From contig NZ_CP088262.1 of the NCBI RefSeq assembly GCF_021117365.1, forward strand, positions 2,726,001 through 2,790,000: a stretch of DNA of 64,000 nt, read 5' to 3'. The DNA is from Nocardioides sp. cx-173 (lineage in GTDB: Bacteria > Actinomycetota > Actinomycetes > Propionibacteriales > Nocardioidaceae). Each line of letters opens with the position of its first letter. Position 1 is the first letter of the stretch. The notes beneath the pieces were generated by a model. The model had not been told where the DNA came from and made no database searches. It was given only the letters and a program-made list of their open reading frames with translations. Shown here piece by piece: positions 16,214 through 26,101 of the stretch. Made by a program: the position numbers and the translations under genes.

Positions 16214-17071
16214 ATGAGCTCCCAGAGGTACGCCGAGCTGGCCGCGTTCCTGCGCTCGCGGCGCGACCGCATCCGACCCGAGGACGTGGGGCTGGTCCGG
16301 GGACCGCGGCGCCGGGTGCCGGGGCTGCGCCGCGACGAGGTCGCCCTGCTCGCGGGCGCCTCGGTCGACTACTACAACGAGCTCGAGCGCGGCGCCGGCT
16401 CGCAGCCCTCGGAGCAGATGCTGGCCGCGCTGGCGCGGGCGCTGCGGCTCTCGCGTGACGAGCGCGACCACCTCTTCCACCTGGCCGAGCGCCCGGTGCC
16501 CCGCGACGTGGGGGCCGCCTCCCACGTCCATCCCGGGATGCTCGATCTCCTGATGCGGCTGACCTCGACACCCGCGCAGGTGATCACCGACCTGCACGTC
16601 ACCCTGGTCCAGAACCCGCTCGCCGTGGCCCTGGTCGGCGACGAGACCCGCTACAGCGGGCCTGACGCGAGCCTCGTCCATCGGTGGTTCACCGACCCCG
16701 ATGCCCGCGGGCACTACCCCGAGGAGGACCACGCGGGGCAGACGCGGGCGCTGGTCGCCGACCTGCGCGCGGCCGCCGCGCGGCGCGACGCCAAGGACAC
16801 CGAGGCCGCCGCCCTGATCGCCGATCTGCTCGCCTGCTCCCCCGAGTTCGCGCAGGCCTGGGCGGCCCACGACGTCGCGTTCCGGCGCCACGACCGCAAG
16901 CGCCTGGTCCACCCCTCCCTCGGCGTCCTGGAGGTCAACTGCCTCAACCTCGTCAGCGAAGACGGGCGCCAGCGGCTGCTGTGGTTCACACCGGCGGTCG
17001 GCACCGACAGCGCCGACAAGCTCAGGCTGCTCGAGGTCGTCGGCTCGCAGCAGGTGTCCCCCCAGCAGTGA
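16214..17071 (+). CDS. Helix-turn-helix regulator with MmyB-like ligand domain
   Basis: The product is 285 residues. An XRE-type HTH lies at about 28-80 (LRRDEVALLAGASVDYYNELERG, then EQMLAALARALRLSRDERDHLFHLA), followed by the MmyB-like ligand-binding domain (PAQVITDLHVTLVQNPLAVALVGD, RHDRKRLVHPSLGVLEVNCLNL). Proteins of this type often repress a divergent oxidoreductase gene and are released by a fatty-acid-like or aromatic ligand. Here the divergent genes are two SDRs with a perfect palindrome between. Its 3' end overlaps the convergent gene ending at 17022 by 50 bases. Confidence 0.92.
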   Translation: MSSQRYAELAAFLRSRRDRIRPEDVGLVRGPRRRVPGLRRDEVALLAGASVDYYNELERGAGSQPSEQMLAALARALRLSRDERDHLFHLAERPVPRDVGAASHVHPGMLDLLMRLTSTPAQVITDLHVTLVQNPLAVALVGDETRYSGPDASLVHRWFTDPDARGHYPEEDHAGQTRALVADLRAAAARRDAKDTEAAALIADLLACSPEFAQAWAAHDVAFRRHDRKRLVHPSLGVLEVNCLNLVSEDGRQRLLWFTPAVGTDSADKLRLLEVVGSQQVSPQQ

Positions 17072-17870
17072 CCCCGAGCGCCACCATCCAGACGCTTGCG
17101 ACGCCGATCGCCAGCAGGCCCAGCCCGTAGCCGACCGCGGCCGGCCCCCACTCCAGGACGCTGCCGTGACGGGCGAGGGCGACGCACTGCAGCACCACGA
17201 AGGTCACCCCGGTCAGCCCGACGGGGGTCACGGCGGCGGTGTCGTCGACCAGGCCGGCGTGGCCCGCCGCCCAGCCGAGCCCGACCAGCCACGCCCCCAC
17301 CGCCCGCGCCGTCAGCGGGGTGAGGGGCCACGACCACAGCGTGTCCGCGGTACCGGGCGCGATCAGCAGCACGACGCCCGTCGCCACCAGCACCAGGCCC
17401 AGGGCCAGGAGGAGGACCCGCAGCGGCGATGGCAACGGGGTGCGCCAGGCACGATCGATGGGCTCGGCCCGGCGCAGCTCGCGCCAGCCCACGAGCGCGA
17501 GCATCAGCGGGACCGCGGTGTAGATCGCCAGCCAGCCGAAGGTGATCGCTCGCGCGGTCTCGGGGTGATCGGCCCCGAGATGGAACCGATCCAGGTGGAG
17601 CAGCGTCACGCCCAGCGTCAGGGTCGTGAAGACGAGCACGCTGCCGACCGCCAGGCGGGCGCGATGCCAGTCCCCGGCGCGGGCGCCGGCGAGCTCCAGC
17701 ACCGCGCTCGACCAGTACGCCGCCCCCAGGAAGACGGCGGTCATCGGCGGCTCGATGGTCCAGGCGAACCAGTCCTCGGTACGACGAGGGAAGACGAAGA
17801 GCTGCAGGCCCGCGAGGAAGACCAGGACCGCCGCGATCAGCAGCAGCCGGCGCAGCGCCGGCGAGGTCAC
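17022..17870 (-). CDS. Multi-pass membrane protein of unknown function
   Basis: The product is 282 residues. The start is GTG 17870, overlapping the upstream stop as GTGA, which implies coupled translation with the oxidoreductase gene. About eight hydrophobic helices are visible, beginning [20 protein letters not shown] and ending [20 protein letters not shown]. No catalytic motif was recognised. Coupling suggests it works with the redox protein upstream, but nothing in the sequence proves it. The 3' end runs antisense into the HTH regulator gene for 50 bases. Confidence 0.8.
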   Translation of the reverse strand: MTSPALRRLLLIAAVLVFLAGLQLFVFPRRTEDWFAWTIEPPMTAVFLGAAYWSSAVLELAGARAGDWHRARLAVGSVLVFTTLTLGVTLLHLDRFHLGADHPETARAITFGWLAIYTAVPLMLALVGWRELRRAEPIDRAWRTPLPSPLRVLLLALGLVLVATGVVLLIAPGTADTLWSWPLTPLTARAVGAWLVGLGWAAGHAGLVDDTAAVTPVGLTGVTFVVLQCVALARHGSVLEWGPAAVGYGLGLLAIGVASVWMVALGVTAGGTPAASRRPRAA

Positions 17871-19534
17871 GTGGCCGTCACGGCGGGCGAGGGGTGCTCG
17901 GCCAGATACCCGTGCAGCACGGAGACGACGGTCGCGCCGTCGCCGACCGCGGTCGCGACCCGCTTGATGGACTCGGCCCGGACGTCGCCGATCGCGAAGA
18001 TGCCCGGCACGCTCGTCTCCAGGGGCAGACCACCGCCGGTGCGTACGAAGCCGGACTCGTCGCGCTCCACGGCCTCGGGCAGCCAGCCGGTCCGCGGCAC
18101 CGAGCCGATGAGCACGAACAGACCGGGGGCCTCCAGCTCCTCGCGCGCGTCGTGGCCGGGCCGGGTGTCGGCGACGGTCAGCGCCACCAGGCAGCCGTCG
18201 ACGGCGCGCCCGCCCACCACCGCGCCGTGGTAGCGGATCGTGAGGTTGCGGGTGGCCTCCAGCTGGCCGATCAGGTAGTCGGACATGCTCGCGGCCAGGC
18301 TCGGCCCGCGCACCAGCAGCGTGACGTGCCGGGCATAGCGCGCCAGGTGGAGGGCGGCCTGTCCGGCGGAGTTGCCGCCGCCAACCACGCACACGTCCTG
18401 CCCGGCCATCGAGGGCGCCTCGGAGACCGCGGCGCCGTAGAAGACCCCCCGGCCAAGCAGCTCCTCGAGCTCGGGGACGCCGAGTCGCCGGTAGTCGACC
18501 CCGCTCGCCACCACGACGCTGCGGGCGCAGACCTCGCTGCCGTCGGACAGCCCGACCCGGTGCACGTCCCCGCCGGGCTGGAGGCGCTCGGCCCGGCGCA
18601 TGAAGGAGTACTCGGTGCCGAACATCCAGGCCTGCTGGAACGCGCGGAACGCCAGGTGCGCCCCGCTCACGCCGCGGGAGAAGCCGGGGTAGTTGCGGAT
18701 CAGGGAGCTGGTGCCGGCCTGCCCGCCGACGGCCTGCTGCTCGACGACCAGGGTGGAGAGGCCTTCGGAGGAGGCGTAGACCGCGGCCGCCAGGCCGGAC
18801 GGGCCGGCGCCGACCACCACCACGTCGAAGACCTGGCCGGCTGGGAGCGGCTTCATGAGGCCGAAGGCGTCGGCGATCTCCAGGTCCGTCGGGTCGACCA
18901 GGGTCGTCGGCGGACTGGTGAAGGCGAGGACGACCACCGGCAGCGCGGGCTCGTGGAGGTCCAGGGACTCCAGCATCCGGTGTGCCGCGTCGGTGCCGAC
19001 CTGGTGGAAGCCCACGGGGATGTGGTTGCGCGCGAAGGAGTCGCGCAGGACATGGGTCCGCTCGTCACGCGCCTCGCCGATGACCCGCACCGCTTCGAAG
19101 CCCACGCCCTGGGCGAGGTGCCAGTCGTCGAGGGCGTCGGTGAGCGCGCCGTGGAACTCCTCGTCGCGCGGCCGCTCCGGGCGCACCAGGGAGAGCTCCG
19201 CGTGGCCCCGGGCGATGGCGTCGAACACCGGCGCGGAGCTGGCGAAGTCGCCCCAGGTGACCGCCACCGCCCGCTTCGCCGACGGCGCGAGCGGGTACGC
19301 CCGGCGCAGGAAGGCGAGGCCCTCGCGGTCGTCGGGTCCGTAGTAGCCGATGACCAGGGCGACGTCGCGCCCCCAGCGCCTCAGCCCCTCGAGGATCGCC
19401 CGGGCGTGCGCGTAGTCGGCGCACACGACGACCTCGTAGTCGGCCCCGTAGCGACGGCGCAGCTCGCCACCCATCACCTCGCGCGAGACGGGGTCGGCCG
19501 TGGCCAGCATGATGACCGGGTCGGTGTCGTCCAT
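17867..19534 (-). CDS. Receiver-like / thioredoxin-fold / TrxR-like fusion flavoprotein
   Basis: The product is 555 residues from ATG 19534 (GGAGG upstream). Residues about 5-140 look like a response-regulator receiver, but the phospho-acceptor region reads [13 protein letters not shown] and lacks the usual Asp. About 145-235 is a glutaredoxin/thioredoxin-like domain ([26 protein letters not shown]) without CxxC. From 240 on is a thioredoxin-reductase-like domain with FAD motif [16 protein letters not shown](P) motif [12 protein letters not shown] and the second FAD motif FAIGDV. The redox CxxC of true thioredoxin reductase is replaced by FYGAAVSEA. It is therefore a flavin oxidoreductase of unknown electron acceptor. 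Confidence 0.88.
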   Translation of the reverse strand: MDDTDPVIMLATADPVSREVMGGELRRRYGADYEVVVCADYAHARAILEGLRRWGRDVALVIGYYGPDDREGLAFLRRAYPLAPSAKRAVAVTWGDFASSAPVFDAIARGHAELSLVRPERPRDEEFHGALTDALDDWHLAQGVGFEAVRVIGEARDERTHVLRDSFARNHIPVGFHQVGTDAAHRMLESLDLHEPALPVVVLAFTSPPTTLVDPTDLEIADAFGLMKPLPAGQVFDVVVVGAGPSGLAAAVYASSEGLSTLVVEQQAVGGQAGTSSLIRNYPGFSRGVSGAHLAFRAFQQAWMFGTEYSFMRRAERLQPGGDVHRVGLSDGSEVCARSVVVASGVDYRRLGVPELEELLGRGVFYGAAVSEAPSMAGQDVCVVGGGNSAGQAALHLARYARHVTLLVRGPSLAASMSDYLIGQLEATRNLTIRYHGAVVGGRAVDGCLVALTVADTRPGHDAREELEAPGLFVLIGSVPRTGWLPEAVERDESGFVRTGGGLPLETSVPGIFAIGDVRAESIKRVATAVGDGATVVSVLHGYLAEHPSPAVTAT

Positions 19535-19586
19535 GTCCCGCACCTCCAAGGAGCGCGCTGTCCTTGCGCGGCAACGCTACTCCCAG

Positions 19587-21476
19587 TCACCCGGCGGGGG
19601 TGAAGTCCTTTTTCTCGGTACTCGCCTCGCCGCTCAGCGTGGGACGGGGCTCCCCCAGCAGGAAGCCCTGTCCGAGCACGCCGGGCGGGAGCGCCTCGAG
19701 CTGAGCCTGCGTCTCGATCCCCTCGACGATGCAGGTCAGACCGAGCTCGGCCGCGAGCGCGGCCACCGCCCGGATGATCGCCGCGCTCGTCGGGTCGGTG
19801 CTGAGCTTCTGGGTGAAGCTGCGGTCGATCTTGAGGGCATCGACCGGCAGGGTCGTGAGGTACTGGAGACTCGCGTAGCCGGTCCCGAAGTCGTCGATCG
19901 CCACCGCGACGCCGAGATCGTGGAGCTCCCGGAGCTGGCCCAGCGTGGACGAGCCCAGACCGAGCAGCACGCTCTCGGTGACCTCGACGACGAGGCTCGA
20001 GGCTGGGATACCGTGCCGCTCGAGTGCGGAGCGGATCACCGTGGTGAGGTTCACCCGGTGCACCTGGCTGGCGCTGACGTTCACGGCCATCGTGAGCGGT
20101 CCCGCGGCAGGGTGAGCGACGGTCCACTCGCGCAGCGCCGTCAAGGACAGCTCGAGGACCTCCTGGTCGAGCAGGTGCACCACGCCCAGGTCCTCGGCGA
20201 CCGGGATGAACTGGTCGGGAGCGATCGCCTTCCCCTCCTGGTCGGTCAGGCGGGCCAACGCCTCCCACCCCATCAGCCGGAGCCCCCGGAGGTCGAGGAC
20301 GGGTTGGTAGACGACGCTCAGCCGGGCCAGGCCCTCGGGTGTGGGGGCCAGCGCGTGAGCGAGGGCGGTGGCGACGCGCAGACGCGACTCCCGCTCGGTC
20401 CGCAGCGCCTCGTCGAACATCGACACCCGGCCACGGCCGGATCGCTTGGCGCGGTACATGGCGTCGTCCGCGTCGCGCAGGGCGTCGGCCGCGGCGGCCC
20501 CCCGGGACACGGTCGCGATGCCCACGCTGAAGGTGACCTCCAGCTCGTTGCCGGCGTGCTCGATCGGGCCGGAGACCCGGTCCTGGATCCGGCGCGCGAG
20601 CGACTCCAACGCCGAGGAGCGCTCGGCGGGGCTCTGCGGCGGCCCGCCGGAGCCACGAGTCGGGGCGAGCAGGGCCACGAACTCGTCACCGCCCACCCGC
20701 GCTACCGAGTCTCCCGCTCGCAGCGCCCCCTGCAGGCGGCGCCCGACCTCGACCAGGACCGCGTCGCCGGCCGCGTGACCGTAGGTGTCGTTGATGTGCT
20801 TGAAGCGGTCCAGGTCGCAGAACATCAGCGCCAGGTCCCCCGCGTCGTCGCCCTGCTGCTCGGCGGTCGTGATCAGCTCGACCAGGCGACTGCGGTTCGG
20901 GAGGCCGGTCAGTGGGTCGTGGAGCGCGGAGTGTTGCAAGCGCGCGTCGAGCTCGGCGATCTCGGTGACGTCGCGCAGCACCGCCAGGGCCCGAGGCCGC
21001 CCTGAGCCTCGTGCGAACGGCGTGGCCCGGCCCAGGATCCAGCGCGGAGGGCCACCGGGGCGCCGCAGGCGGAACCGAATCATGACGGACTCACCGTCAG
21101 GCAGCGTCGCCAACCTGGCCATCGTCTCGTAGACCAGAGCCCGGTCCTCCTCGACGAGGTGCCGCAGGATGCCCGCGGGGGCCTCCGCGGTACTGGCGGC
21201 GTACTCCCCCAGCGCCTCCCAGACATTGCGGGAGGTCCACTCCCAGTCCCCGGAGACCAGGTCGAGGACCACCATGACGTCCGGTGACGCGGCGAGGACG
21301 GCCTCGTTGAACACCTGGGCCTCGTGCAGGGCCTCGAACGCCTGGCGGTGCTCGGCGACGAGCGCCGGCCCCGGAGTCCGACCTCCCCCGATCCGGCGGC
21401 GGCGTGCCACCGGCAGCGCGGCCACGAGCCCGACGACGAGCACGACGCCCAGCGCGAACGTCAGCCATGGCCACAT
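19587..21476 (-). CDS. PAS-GGDEF-EAL cyclic di-GMP enzyme
   Basis: The product is 629 residues. It has one N-terminal transmembrane helix (LTFALGVVLVVGLVAALPV), a PAS domain (about 60-175), a GGDEF domain (about 180-345, intact VGGDEFVALL at about 262) and an EAL domain (about 360-620). The EAL motif is in GWEALARL at about 402, with DDFGTGYASLQYL and LKIDRSF. Both halves keep their signature residues, so it can be a diguanylate cyclase, a phosphodiesterase or both. It is divergent from the glycosyltransferase gene, a plausible target since c-di-GMP often controls exopolysaccharide synthesis. Confidence 0.95.
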   Translation of the reverse strand: MWPWLTFALGVVLVVGLVAALPVARRRRIGGGRTPGPALVAEHRQAFEALHEAQVFNEAVLAASPDVMVVLDLVSGDWEWTSRNVWEALGEYAASTAEAPAGILRHLVEEDRALVYETMARLATLPDGESVMIRFRLRRPGGPPRWILGRATPFARGSGRPRALAVLRDVTEIAELDARLQHSALHDPLTGLPNRSRLVELITTAEQQGDDAGDLALMFCDLDRFKHINDTYGHAAGDAVLVEVGRRLQGALRAGDSVARVGGDEFVALLAPTRGSGGPPQSPAERSSALESLARRIQDRVSGPIEHAGNELEVTFSVGIATVSRGAAAADALRDADDAMYRAKRSGRGRVSMFDEALRTERESRLRVATALAHALAPTPEGLARLSVVYQPVLDLRGLRLMGWEALARLTDQEGKAIAPDQFIPVAEDLGVVHLLDQEVLELSLTALREWTVAHPAAGPLTMAVNVSASQVHRVNLTTVIRSALERHGIPASSLVVEVTESVLLGLGSSTLGQLRELHDLGVAVAIDDFGTGYASLQYLTTLPVDALKIDRSFTQKLSTDPTSAAIIRAVAALAAELGLTCIVEGIETQAQLEALPPGVLGQGFLLGEPRPTLSGEASTEKKDFTPAG

Positions 21477-21560
21477 CGCATCAGCGTCGCACGCACCCGG
21501 TGCGCCGCCGTCACCGCTCCTCGCGGGACGTACAGTCGAGGTCTATCGAGGTGGACGCCC

Positions 21561-23000
21561 ATGGGGGACTTTCGGTTCTCACGCATGATCGGCTTCGTGA
21601 TCCTCGGAGCCGCCGCAGGTGCCGCGACGCTTCTCTGGCTCGCGGTCAGCGCCGTTGGTCCGGCCTCCGGTCGGGCGCCAGAGGACGGCCTGATCTTCGG
21701 GGTGTGGGACGTCCTCTACGACACCCAGTCGCCCAGCCCTCGTGCGGTCACCGCGGCCATCGGGCTGGCCATGGCGTTCGGCGTCGCCGTGGCCATGGTC
21801 GAGCGACGCCTCACCACCAGGTCGCGACGCTCCTTCGCCCCCCGCTCCGCGCCCTTGGCACCTCGGGTGGTGATGGCGGCCACCCGGGGGGTTGACGCCG
21901 GGCCGGTGACCGTGACGGTGCTGGTGCCCGCGCACAACGAGGCCGGCTGCCTGACCGCGACCATCGCCTCGCTCCTCTCCCAGTCCCACCCGCCGGAGCG
22001 GGTCGTCGTGGTCGCCGACAACTGCACGGATGCGACCGTCGCCGTAGCCGTGCGGTGCGGTGTGGAGGTCGTCGAGTCCGTCGGCAACGCCCACAAGAAG
22101 GCCGGGGCCCTCAACCAGGCCCTCGCCCGCCTGCTGCCACTCCAGGGTGACAACGACGTCGTCATGGTGATGGACGCCGACACGCGCCTTGACCCCGGCT
22201 TCCTTGCGCACGCCGTCCGGCGCTTCACCGACGACAGGGCGCTCATGGCCGTCGGCGGCCTTTTCTACGGCGAGGAGCGCCCCGGGCTGCTCGCCCAGCT
22301 GCAACGCAACGAGTACATCCGCTACGCCCGCGACCTGAAGCGGCGCCGGGGGCGGGTGTTCGTGCTCACCGGCACGGCATCCCTGTTCCGCCCACATGCA
22401 CTGCGTACCGTGGCCGCCAGCCGTGGCACCTCGCTTCCCGGCACCCCGGGCGACGTCTACGACACGGTGGCCCTGACCGAGGACAACGAGCTCACGATCG
22501 CGCTGAAGTCGCTCGGCGCGCTGATGGTCTCGCCCGCGCAGTGCACGGTCGTGACCGAGTTGATGCCGACGTGGCGCGCCCTGTGGGCCCAGCGGCTGCG
22601 CTGGCAGCGGGGGGCGCTGGAGAACCTCGGTGCCTACGGCACCACGCCGCAGACCTTCCGCTACTGGGCCCAGCAGCTGGGCATCGGCTACGGGGTCATC
22701 GCCCTCGCCGCGTACTTCGTGCTCATGCTGGTGATGGCCCTGTCCCTCGACGAGTGGGTCTGGTTTCCCTTCTGGCTGGGCGTGGGGTTGCTGTTCGTCC
22801 TCGACCGCGTCGTCACCGCGTGGAAGGGCGGGTGGCGTGCGCGGCTGCTCGGTGCGGCGCTCTTCCCCGAGCTCCTCTTCGCCGCCTTCCTCTGCGCCGT
22901 CTTCACCCGCGGCGTGCTCGACATCTCCCTCGGCCGACAGGCCAGCTGGAAGCACCTGTCGGCGCGCGACGCCGTGACCACCGGGGCGGGACCCCGATGA
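21561..23000 (+). CDS. Processive family 2 glycosyltransferase, membrane-bound
   Basis: The product is 479 residues from ATG 21561. An earlier open stretch is antisense to the GGDEF-EAL gene. Two N-terminal helices, a cytosolic GT-A domain and three or four C-terminal helices are visible. Motifs are VLVPAHNEAG, NCTDAT, VMDADTRLD (DxD), ALTEDNELT (TED) and QRLRWQRGAL (QxxRW), the set of cellulose- and hyaluronan-synthase-like enzymes. It probably makes or exports a polysaccharide. The adjacent divergent c-di-GMP gene suggests second-messenger control, though no PilZ domain is present. Confidence 0.93.
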   Translation: MGDFRFSRMIGFVILGAAAGAATLLWLAVSAVGPASGRAPEDGLIFGVWDVLYDTQSPSPRAVTAAIGLAMAFGVAVAMVERRLTTRSRRSFAPRSAPLAPRVVMAATRGVDAGPVTVTVLVPAHNEAGCLTATIASLLSQSHPPERVVVVADNCTDATVAVAVRCGVEVVESVGNAHKKAGALNQALARLLPLQGDNDVVMVMDADTRLDPGFLAHAVRRFTDDRALMAVGGLFYGEERPGLLAQLQRNEYIRYARDLKRRRGRVFVLTGTASLFRPHALRTVAASRGTSLPGTPGDVYDTVALTEDNELTIALKSLGALMVSPAQCTVVTELMPTWRALWAQRLRWQRGALENLGAYGTTPQTFRYWAQQLGIGYGVIALAAYFVLMLVMALSLDEWVWFPFWLGVGLLFVLDRVVTAWKGGWRARLLGAALFPELLFAAFLCAVFTRGVLDISLGRQASWKHLSARDAVTTGAGPR

Positions 23001-23206
23001 GCGCGCCGCTCGGGGTCCTGCTCCCGTCGTGGGTGATGCACTCCGAGCTGTTCGGTGTCCTCGCGGCCTTCGTCGCGTTCAACACGCTGATGTACACCGC
23101 ACTGGCGCTCGCGAAGGTCCTGCCGAAGGTGTACGTCGCTGACTGGCTGTCCCACCGCGACCGGCGCGCCGAGACCCGCAGCATTCATCCGGAGGACCCG
23201 CCCTGA
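22997..23206 (+). CDS. Small membrane protein coupled to the glycosyltransferase
   Basis: The product is 69 residues. The ATG overlaps the glycosyltransferase stop as ATGA. It has one hydrophobic helix (VLAAFVAFNTLMYTALALAKVLP) and a charged tail (DWLSHRDRRAETRS). Its small size, single helix and tight coupling suggest an accessory subunit of the polysaccharide synthase. No homologous family was recognised. Confidence 0.7.
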   Translation: MSAPLGVLLPSWVMHSELFGVLAAFVAFNTLMYTALALAKVLPKVYVADWLSHRDRRAETRSIHPEDPP

Positions 23207-23234
23207 GCGCTGCGCCCGCTCGCCGCGCGGCCGG

Positions 23235-24281
23235 CTAGGCGGGCACGGCGGAGACCGCGATCGGGTCGGTGCGCTCACCCGACGTGAGGTTCAGCGCGAT
23301 GTCCACGATCATGTCCTCCTGGCCGCCGACCAGCTCGCGGCGCCCGACCTCGAGCAGGATGGCGCGTACGTCGATCCCGTAGCGCTCGGAGGCCGCCTCG
23401 GCGTGCCGCAGGAAGCTGGAGTAGACGCCGGCGTACCCGAGGGTCAGGGTCTCGCGGTCCACCCGGACCGGACGGTCCTGGAGCGGGCGCACCAGGTCGT
23501 CGGCGGCGTCCTGCAGCGCGAACAGGTCGCAGCCGTGCTCCCAGCCCTGCAGGTCCGCGACCGCGATGAACGGCTCGATCGGGCAGTTGCCCGCTCCGGC
23601 GCCGTGGCCGGCGAGGGAGGCGTCGACGCGCGTGACGCCGGCCTCGACGGCGACCACGGAGTTGGCGACCGAGAGCGAGAGGTTCTCGTGGGCGTGGATG
23701 CCGATCTCGGTGCCCGCGTCGAGGACGTCGCGGTAGGCGGTGACCCGCTCGCGCACGCCCGCCATCGTGAGCCGGCCGCCGGAGTCGGTGACGTAGACGC
23801 AGTGGGCGCCGTAGGACTCCATCAGCTTGGCCTGGTGGGCCAGCTCCTCGGCCGGCGCCATGTGGCTCATCATCAGGAAGCCCGAGACATCCATGCCGAG
23901 GTCGCGGGCGGTGGCGATGTGCTGCGCGGAGACGTCGGCCTCGGTGCAGTGCGTCGCGATGCGGACCGAGCGGACGCCCAGCCGGTAGGCGTGCTTGAGC
24001 TCCTCGATGGTGCCGATGCCCGGCAGCAGCAGGGTGGTGAGCCGGGCGCGCGAGATGTTCTGCGCGGCCGCCTCGATCCACTCCCAGTCGGTGTGCGAGC
24101 CGGGGCCGTAGTTGAGCGAGCCGCCCGCGAGACCGTCGCCGTGGGCGACCTCGATGGCGTCGACGCCCGCGGCCTCGAGGGCCCGCACGATCTTCACGAC
24201 GTTGTCGGGCGTGATCCGGTGACGCACGGCATGCATGCCGTCGCGCAGCGTGACGTCCTGGATGAAGAGCTTCGTGGTCAT
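23235..24281 (-). CDS. dmpG: 4-hydroxy-2-oxovalerate aldolase
   Basis: The product is 348 residues, normal for the DmpG/BphI/HsaF family. It cleaves 4-hydroxy-2-oxoacids to pyruvate and an aldehyde, the last step of catechol or steroid-ring meta-cleavage. The metal and catalytic elements are [13 protein letters not shown] near the N-terminus, TDSGGRLT and the HxH of [14 protein letters not shown]. It forms a channelling complex with the acylating dehydrogenase encoded just upstream. The ATG overlaps that gene's stop (ATGA). Whether the pathway starts from catechol, phenylpropionate or a steroid cannot be told; no ring-cleavage dioxygenase is in the window. Confidence 0.95.
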   Translation of the reverse strand: MTTKLFIQDVTLRDGMHAVRHRITPDNVVKIVRALEAAGVDAIEVAHGDGLAGGSLNYGPGSHTDWEWIEAAAQNISRARLTTLLLPGIGTIEELKHAYRLGVRSVRIATHCTEADVSAQHIATARDLGMDVSGFLMMSHMAPAEELAHQAKLMESYGAHCVYVTDSGGRLTMAGVRERVTAYRDVLDAGTEIGIHAHENLSLSVANSVVAVEAGVTRVDASLAGHGAGAGNCPIEPFIAVADLQGWEHGCDLFALQDAADDLVRPLQDRPVRVDRETLTLGYAGVYSSFLRHAEAASERYGIDVRAILLEVGRRELVGGQEDMIVDIALNLTSGERTDPIAVSAVPA

Positions 24282-25228
24282 GCGGGGACCTCCTGCAGGG
24301 AGTGGGTGGCCATCCGCTCGGCGGTGCGCAGCGCGGCGGAGGTCATGATGTCGAGGTTTCCGGCGTAGGCCGGGAGGTAGTGGGCGGCGCCCTCGACCTC
24401 GAGGAACACCGACACCTGGTGGGTGGCGGCGGCGTCGCCGGCGAGGGTGTGCACGGGCTGCCCCTCGGGGACGGGCGTGATCTGCACCTGCTGCTTGAGG
24501 CGGTAGCCCGGCACGTAAGCCGCGACGGACTCGACCATCTCCTCGACGGAGGTGCGGATCGCCTGGTGCGTGGCCTCGTCTCCGTCACCGATGAGCGCGA
24601 ACACGGTGTCGCGCATGATCAGCGGCGGCTCGGCGGGGTTGAGGATGATGACCGCCTTGCCGCGCGTGGCACCGCCGACGGCCTCGATCGCGTGCGAGGT
24701 GGTCTCGGTGAACTCGTCGATGTTGGCGCGCGTGCCGGGACCGGCCGACTTCGACGCGATGGACGCGACGATCTCGGCGTAGGGCACGGCGGTGACCCGG
24801 GAGATGGCCGCGACGATCGGGATCGTCGCCTGTCCCCCGCAGGTGACCATGTTGACGTTGTCGGCGGAGCCGTGCTCGTCGAGGTTGACGGCCGGGACCA
24901 CGAACGGGCCGATCGCCGCGGGCGTCAGGTCGACCAGCTTCACGCCGTACGGCGCGAGCTTGGCGGCGTTCGCGACGTGGGCCTTCGCGGAGGTGGCGTC
25001 GAAGACGATGCCGATCTCGTCGAAGCCCGGCATCGCGATCAGGCCGTCGACACCCTCGTGGGTGGTCGGCACGTTGAGGCGCCGGGCGCGGGCCAGCCCG
25101 TCGGAGTCGGGGTCGATCCCGACCATGGCACCCATCTCCAGCACCTCCGAGAGCCGGAGGACCTTGATCATCAGGTCGGTCCCGATGTTGCCCGAGCCGA
25201 TGATCGCGACCTTGGTCTTGCTGCTCAT
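24278..25228 (-). CDS. dmpF: Acetaldehyde dehydrogenase (acylating)
   Basis: The product is 316 residues, typical length. It turns the aldolase product aldehyde plus CoA and NAD into acyl-Co[11 protein letters not shown] is the Rossmann motif, and the active Cys is in [12 protein letters not shown]. The C-terminal part ([18 protein letters not shown]) matches DmpF/BphJ/HsaG. The start is ATG 25228, which overlaps the hydratase stop as ATGA. It is the middle gene of a strictly coupled three-gene unit. Confidence 0.95.
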   Translation of the reverse strand: MSSKTKVAIIGSGNIGTDLMIKVLRLSEVLEMGAMVGIDPDSDGLARARRLNVPTTHEGVDGLIAMPGFDEIGIVFDATSAKAHVANAAKLAPYGVKLVDLTPAAIGPFVVPAVNLDEHGSADNVNMVTCGGQATIPIVAAISRVTAVPYAEIVASIASKSAGPGTRANIDEFTETTSHAIEAVGGATRGKAVIILNPAEPPLIMRDTVFALIGDGDEATHQAIRTSVEEMVESVAAYVPGYRLKQQVQITPVPEGQPVHTLAGDAAATHQVSVFLEVEGAAHYLPAYAGNLDIMTSAALRTAERMATHSLQEVPA

Positions 25229-26037
25229 GCCTGGTCCTCTCCACTGAAGTCGACGGTGACGGTGCCGAGTCCGGAGATCTCGGCGGAGACGTGGGCGCCC
25301 GCGGTGACGGCCACCATGGGGCCGAGGGCACCGGAGAGCACGACCTGGCCCGCGCGCAGCGGGGTGCCGACCTCGCGGGCGGTCCGGGCCAGCCACACCA
25401 GCGCCGCGAGCGGGTCGCCGAGGCAGGCCGCGCCATTGCCGGTGGAGACGACCTCACCGTCGATGCTCATCGACATCTCGGCGTCGACCGGGGTGAACTC
25501 CTCGAGCGAGACGCGCTGCTCCCCCAGGACGTAGAGGCCGCTGGAGGCGTTGTCGGCCACGGTGTCGCCGTAGGTGATGTCCCAGCCGGCGATCCGCGAG
25601 TCGACGATCTCGAGTGCCGCGACGGCGTACTCGACGGCCGACCGCACGGTGTCGACGTCGAGGTCGTCGCGGTCCAGGTCCTCGGCCAGCACGAACGCGA
25701 TCTCCGCCTCGACCTTGGGCTGGAGCAGGCGGGCCATGGGCGCGACCCCGCCGGCGGCGACGTCCATGTCGTCGAAGAGCACGCCGAAGTCGGGGCGATC
25801 GACGCCGAGCTGCTGCTGGACCGCCGGGGAGGTGAGGCCGATCTTGCGGCCGACGATCGTGGCGCCACTCGCGAGCCGGGCGGCCGTGAGGCGCTCCTGG
25901 ACGGCGTAGGCGCGGTCGACGTCGGCGGGGCCGATCAGGTCGCGCACGGGGGCGCAGGGGGTGCCGGTGGACTGGGCGTCGAGGAGACGGGTGGCCGCCT
26001 GATCGACGGCGGTCTCGGCGACGGAGGTTGCTGTCAT
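25225..26037 (-). CDS. 2-keto-4-pentenoate hydratase
   Basis: The product is 270 residues of the fumarylacetoacetase/MhpD-HsaE-DmpE group. It adds water to 2-hydroxy-2,4-dienoates to give 4-hydroxy-2-oxoacids for the aldolase. Motifs include [48 protein letters not shown] and SGALGPMV. The start is ATG 26037, with hexamer CAGGCT exactly 6 bases upstream and no ribosome site, so the message is probably leaderless. It heads the hydratase-dehydrogenase-aldolase operon. Confidence 0.93.
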   Translation of the reverse strand: MTATSVAETAVDQAATRLLDAQSTGTPCAPVRDLIGPADVDRAYAVQERLTAARLASGATIVGRKIGLTSPAVQQQLGVDRPDFGVLFDDMDVAAGGVAPMARLLQPKVEAEIAFVLAEDLDRDDLDVDTVRSAVEYAVAALEIVDSRIAGWDITYGDTVADNASSGLYVLGEQRVSLEEFTPVDAEMSMSIDGEVVSTGNGAACLGDPLAALVWLARTAREVGTPLRAGQVVLSGALGPMVAVTAGAHVSAEISGLGTVTVDFSGEDQA

Positions 26038-26043
26038 GCCGCC

Positions 26044-26084
26044 AGCCTGCGGCACGCCGGGCCGACCCCACCAGGCGAACGTTC
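26044..26084 (-). promoter_or_regulatory. Promoter and possible IclR operator of the meta-cleavage operon
   Basis: On the minus strand the -10-like CAGGCT is at 26049-26044, 6 bases before the hydratase ATG. Upstream, near -40 to -47, the palindrome GAACGTTC (26077-26084) sits in GGTGGAACGTTCGCC, a plausible site for the IclR protein encoded immediately upstream. The operator role is inferred. Confidence 0.5.
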
Positions 26085-26101
26085 CACCCACCGGACCCTG
26101 C

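Noticed and set aside
15368..16912. A long N-terminal extension of the second SDR
   Set aside because: The extension is antisense to the HTH regulator and to the operator; ATG 16126 gives the standard SDR length.
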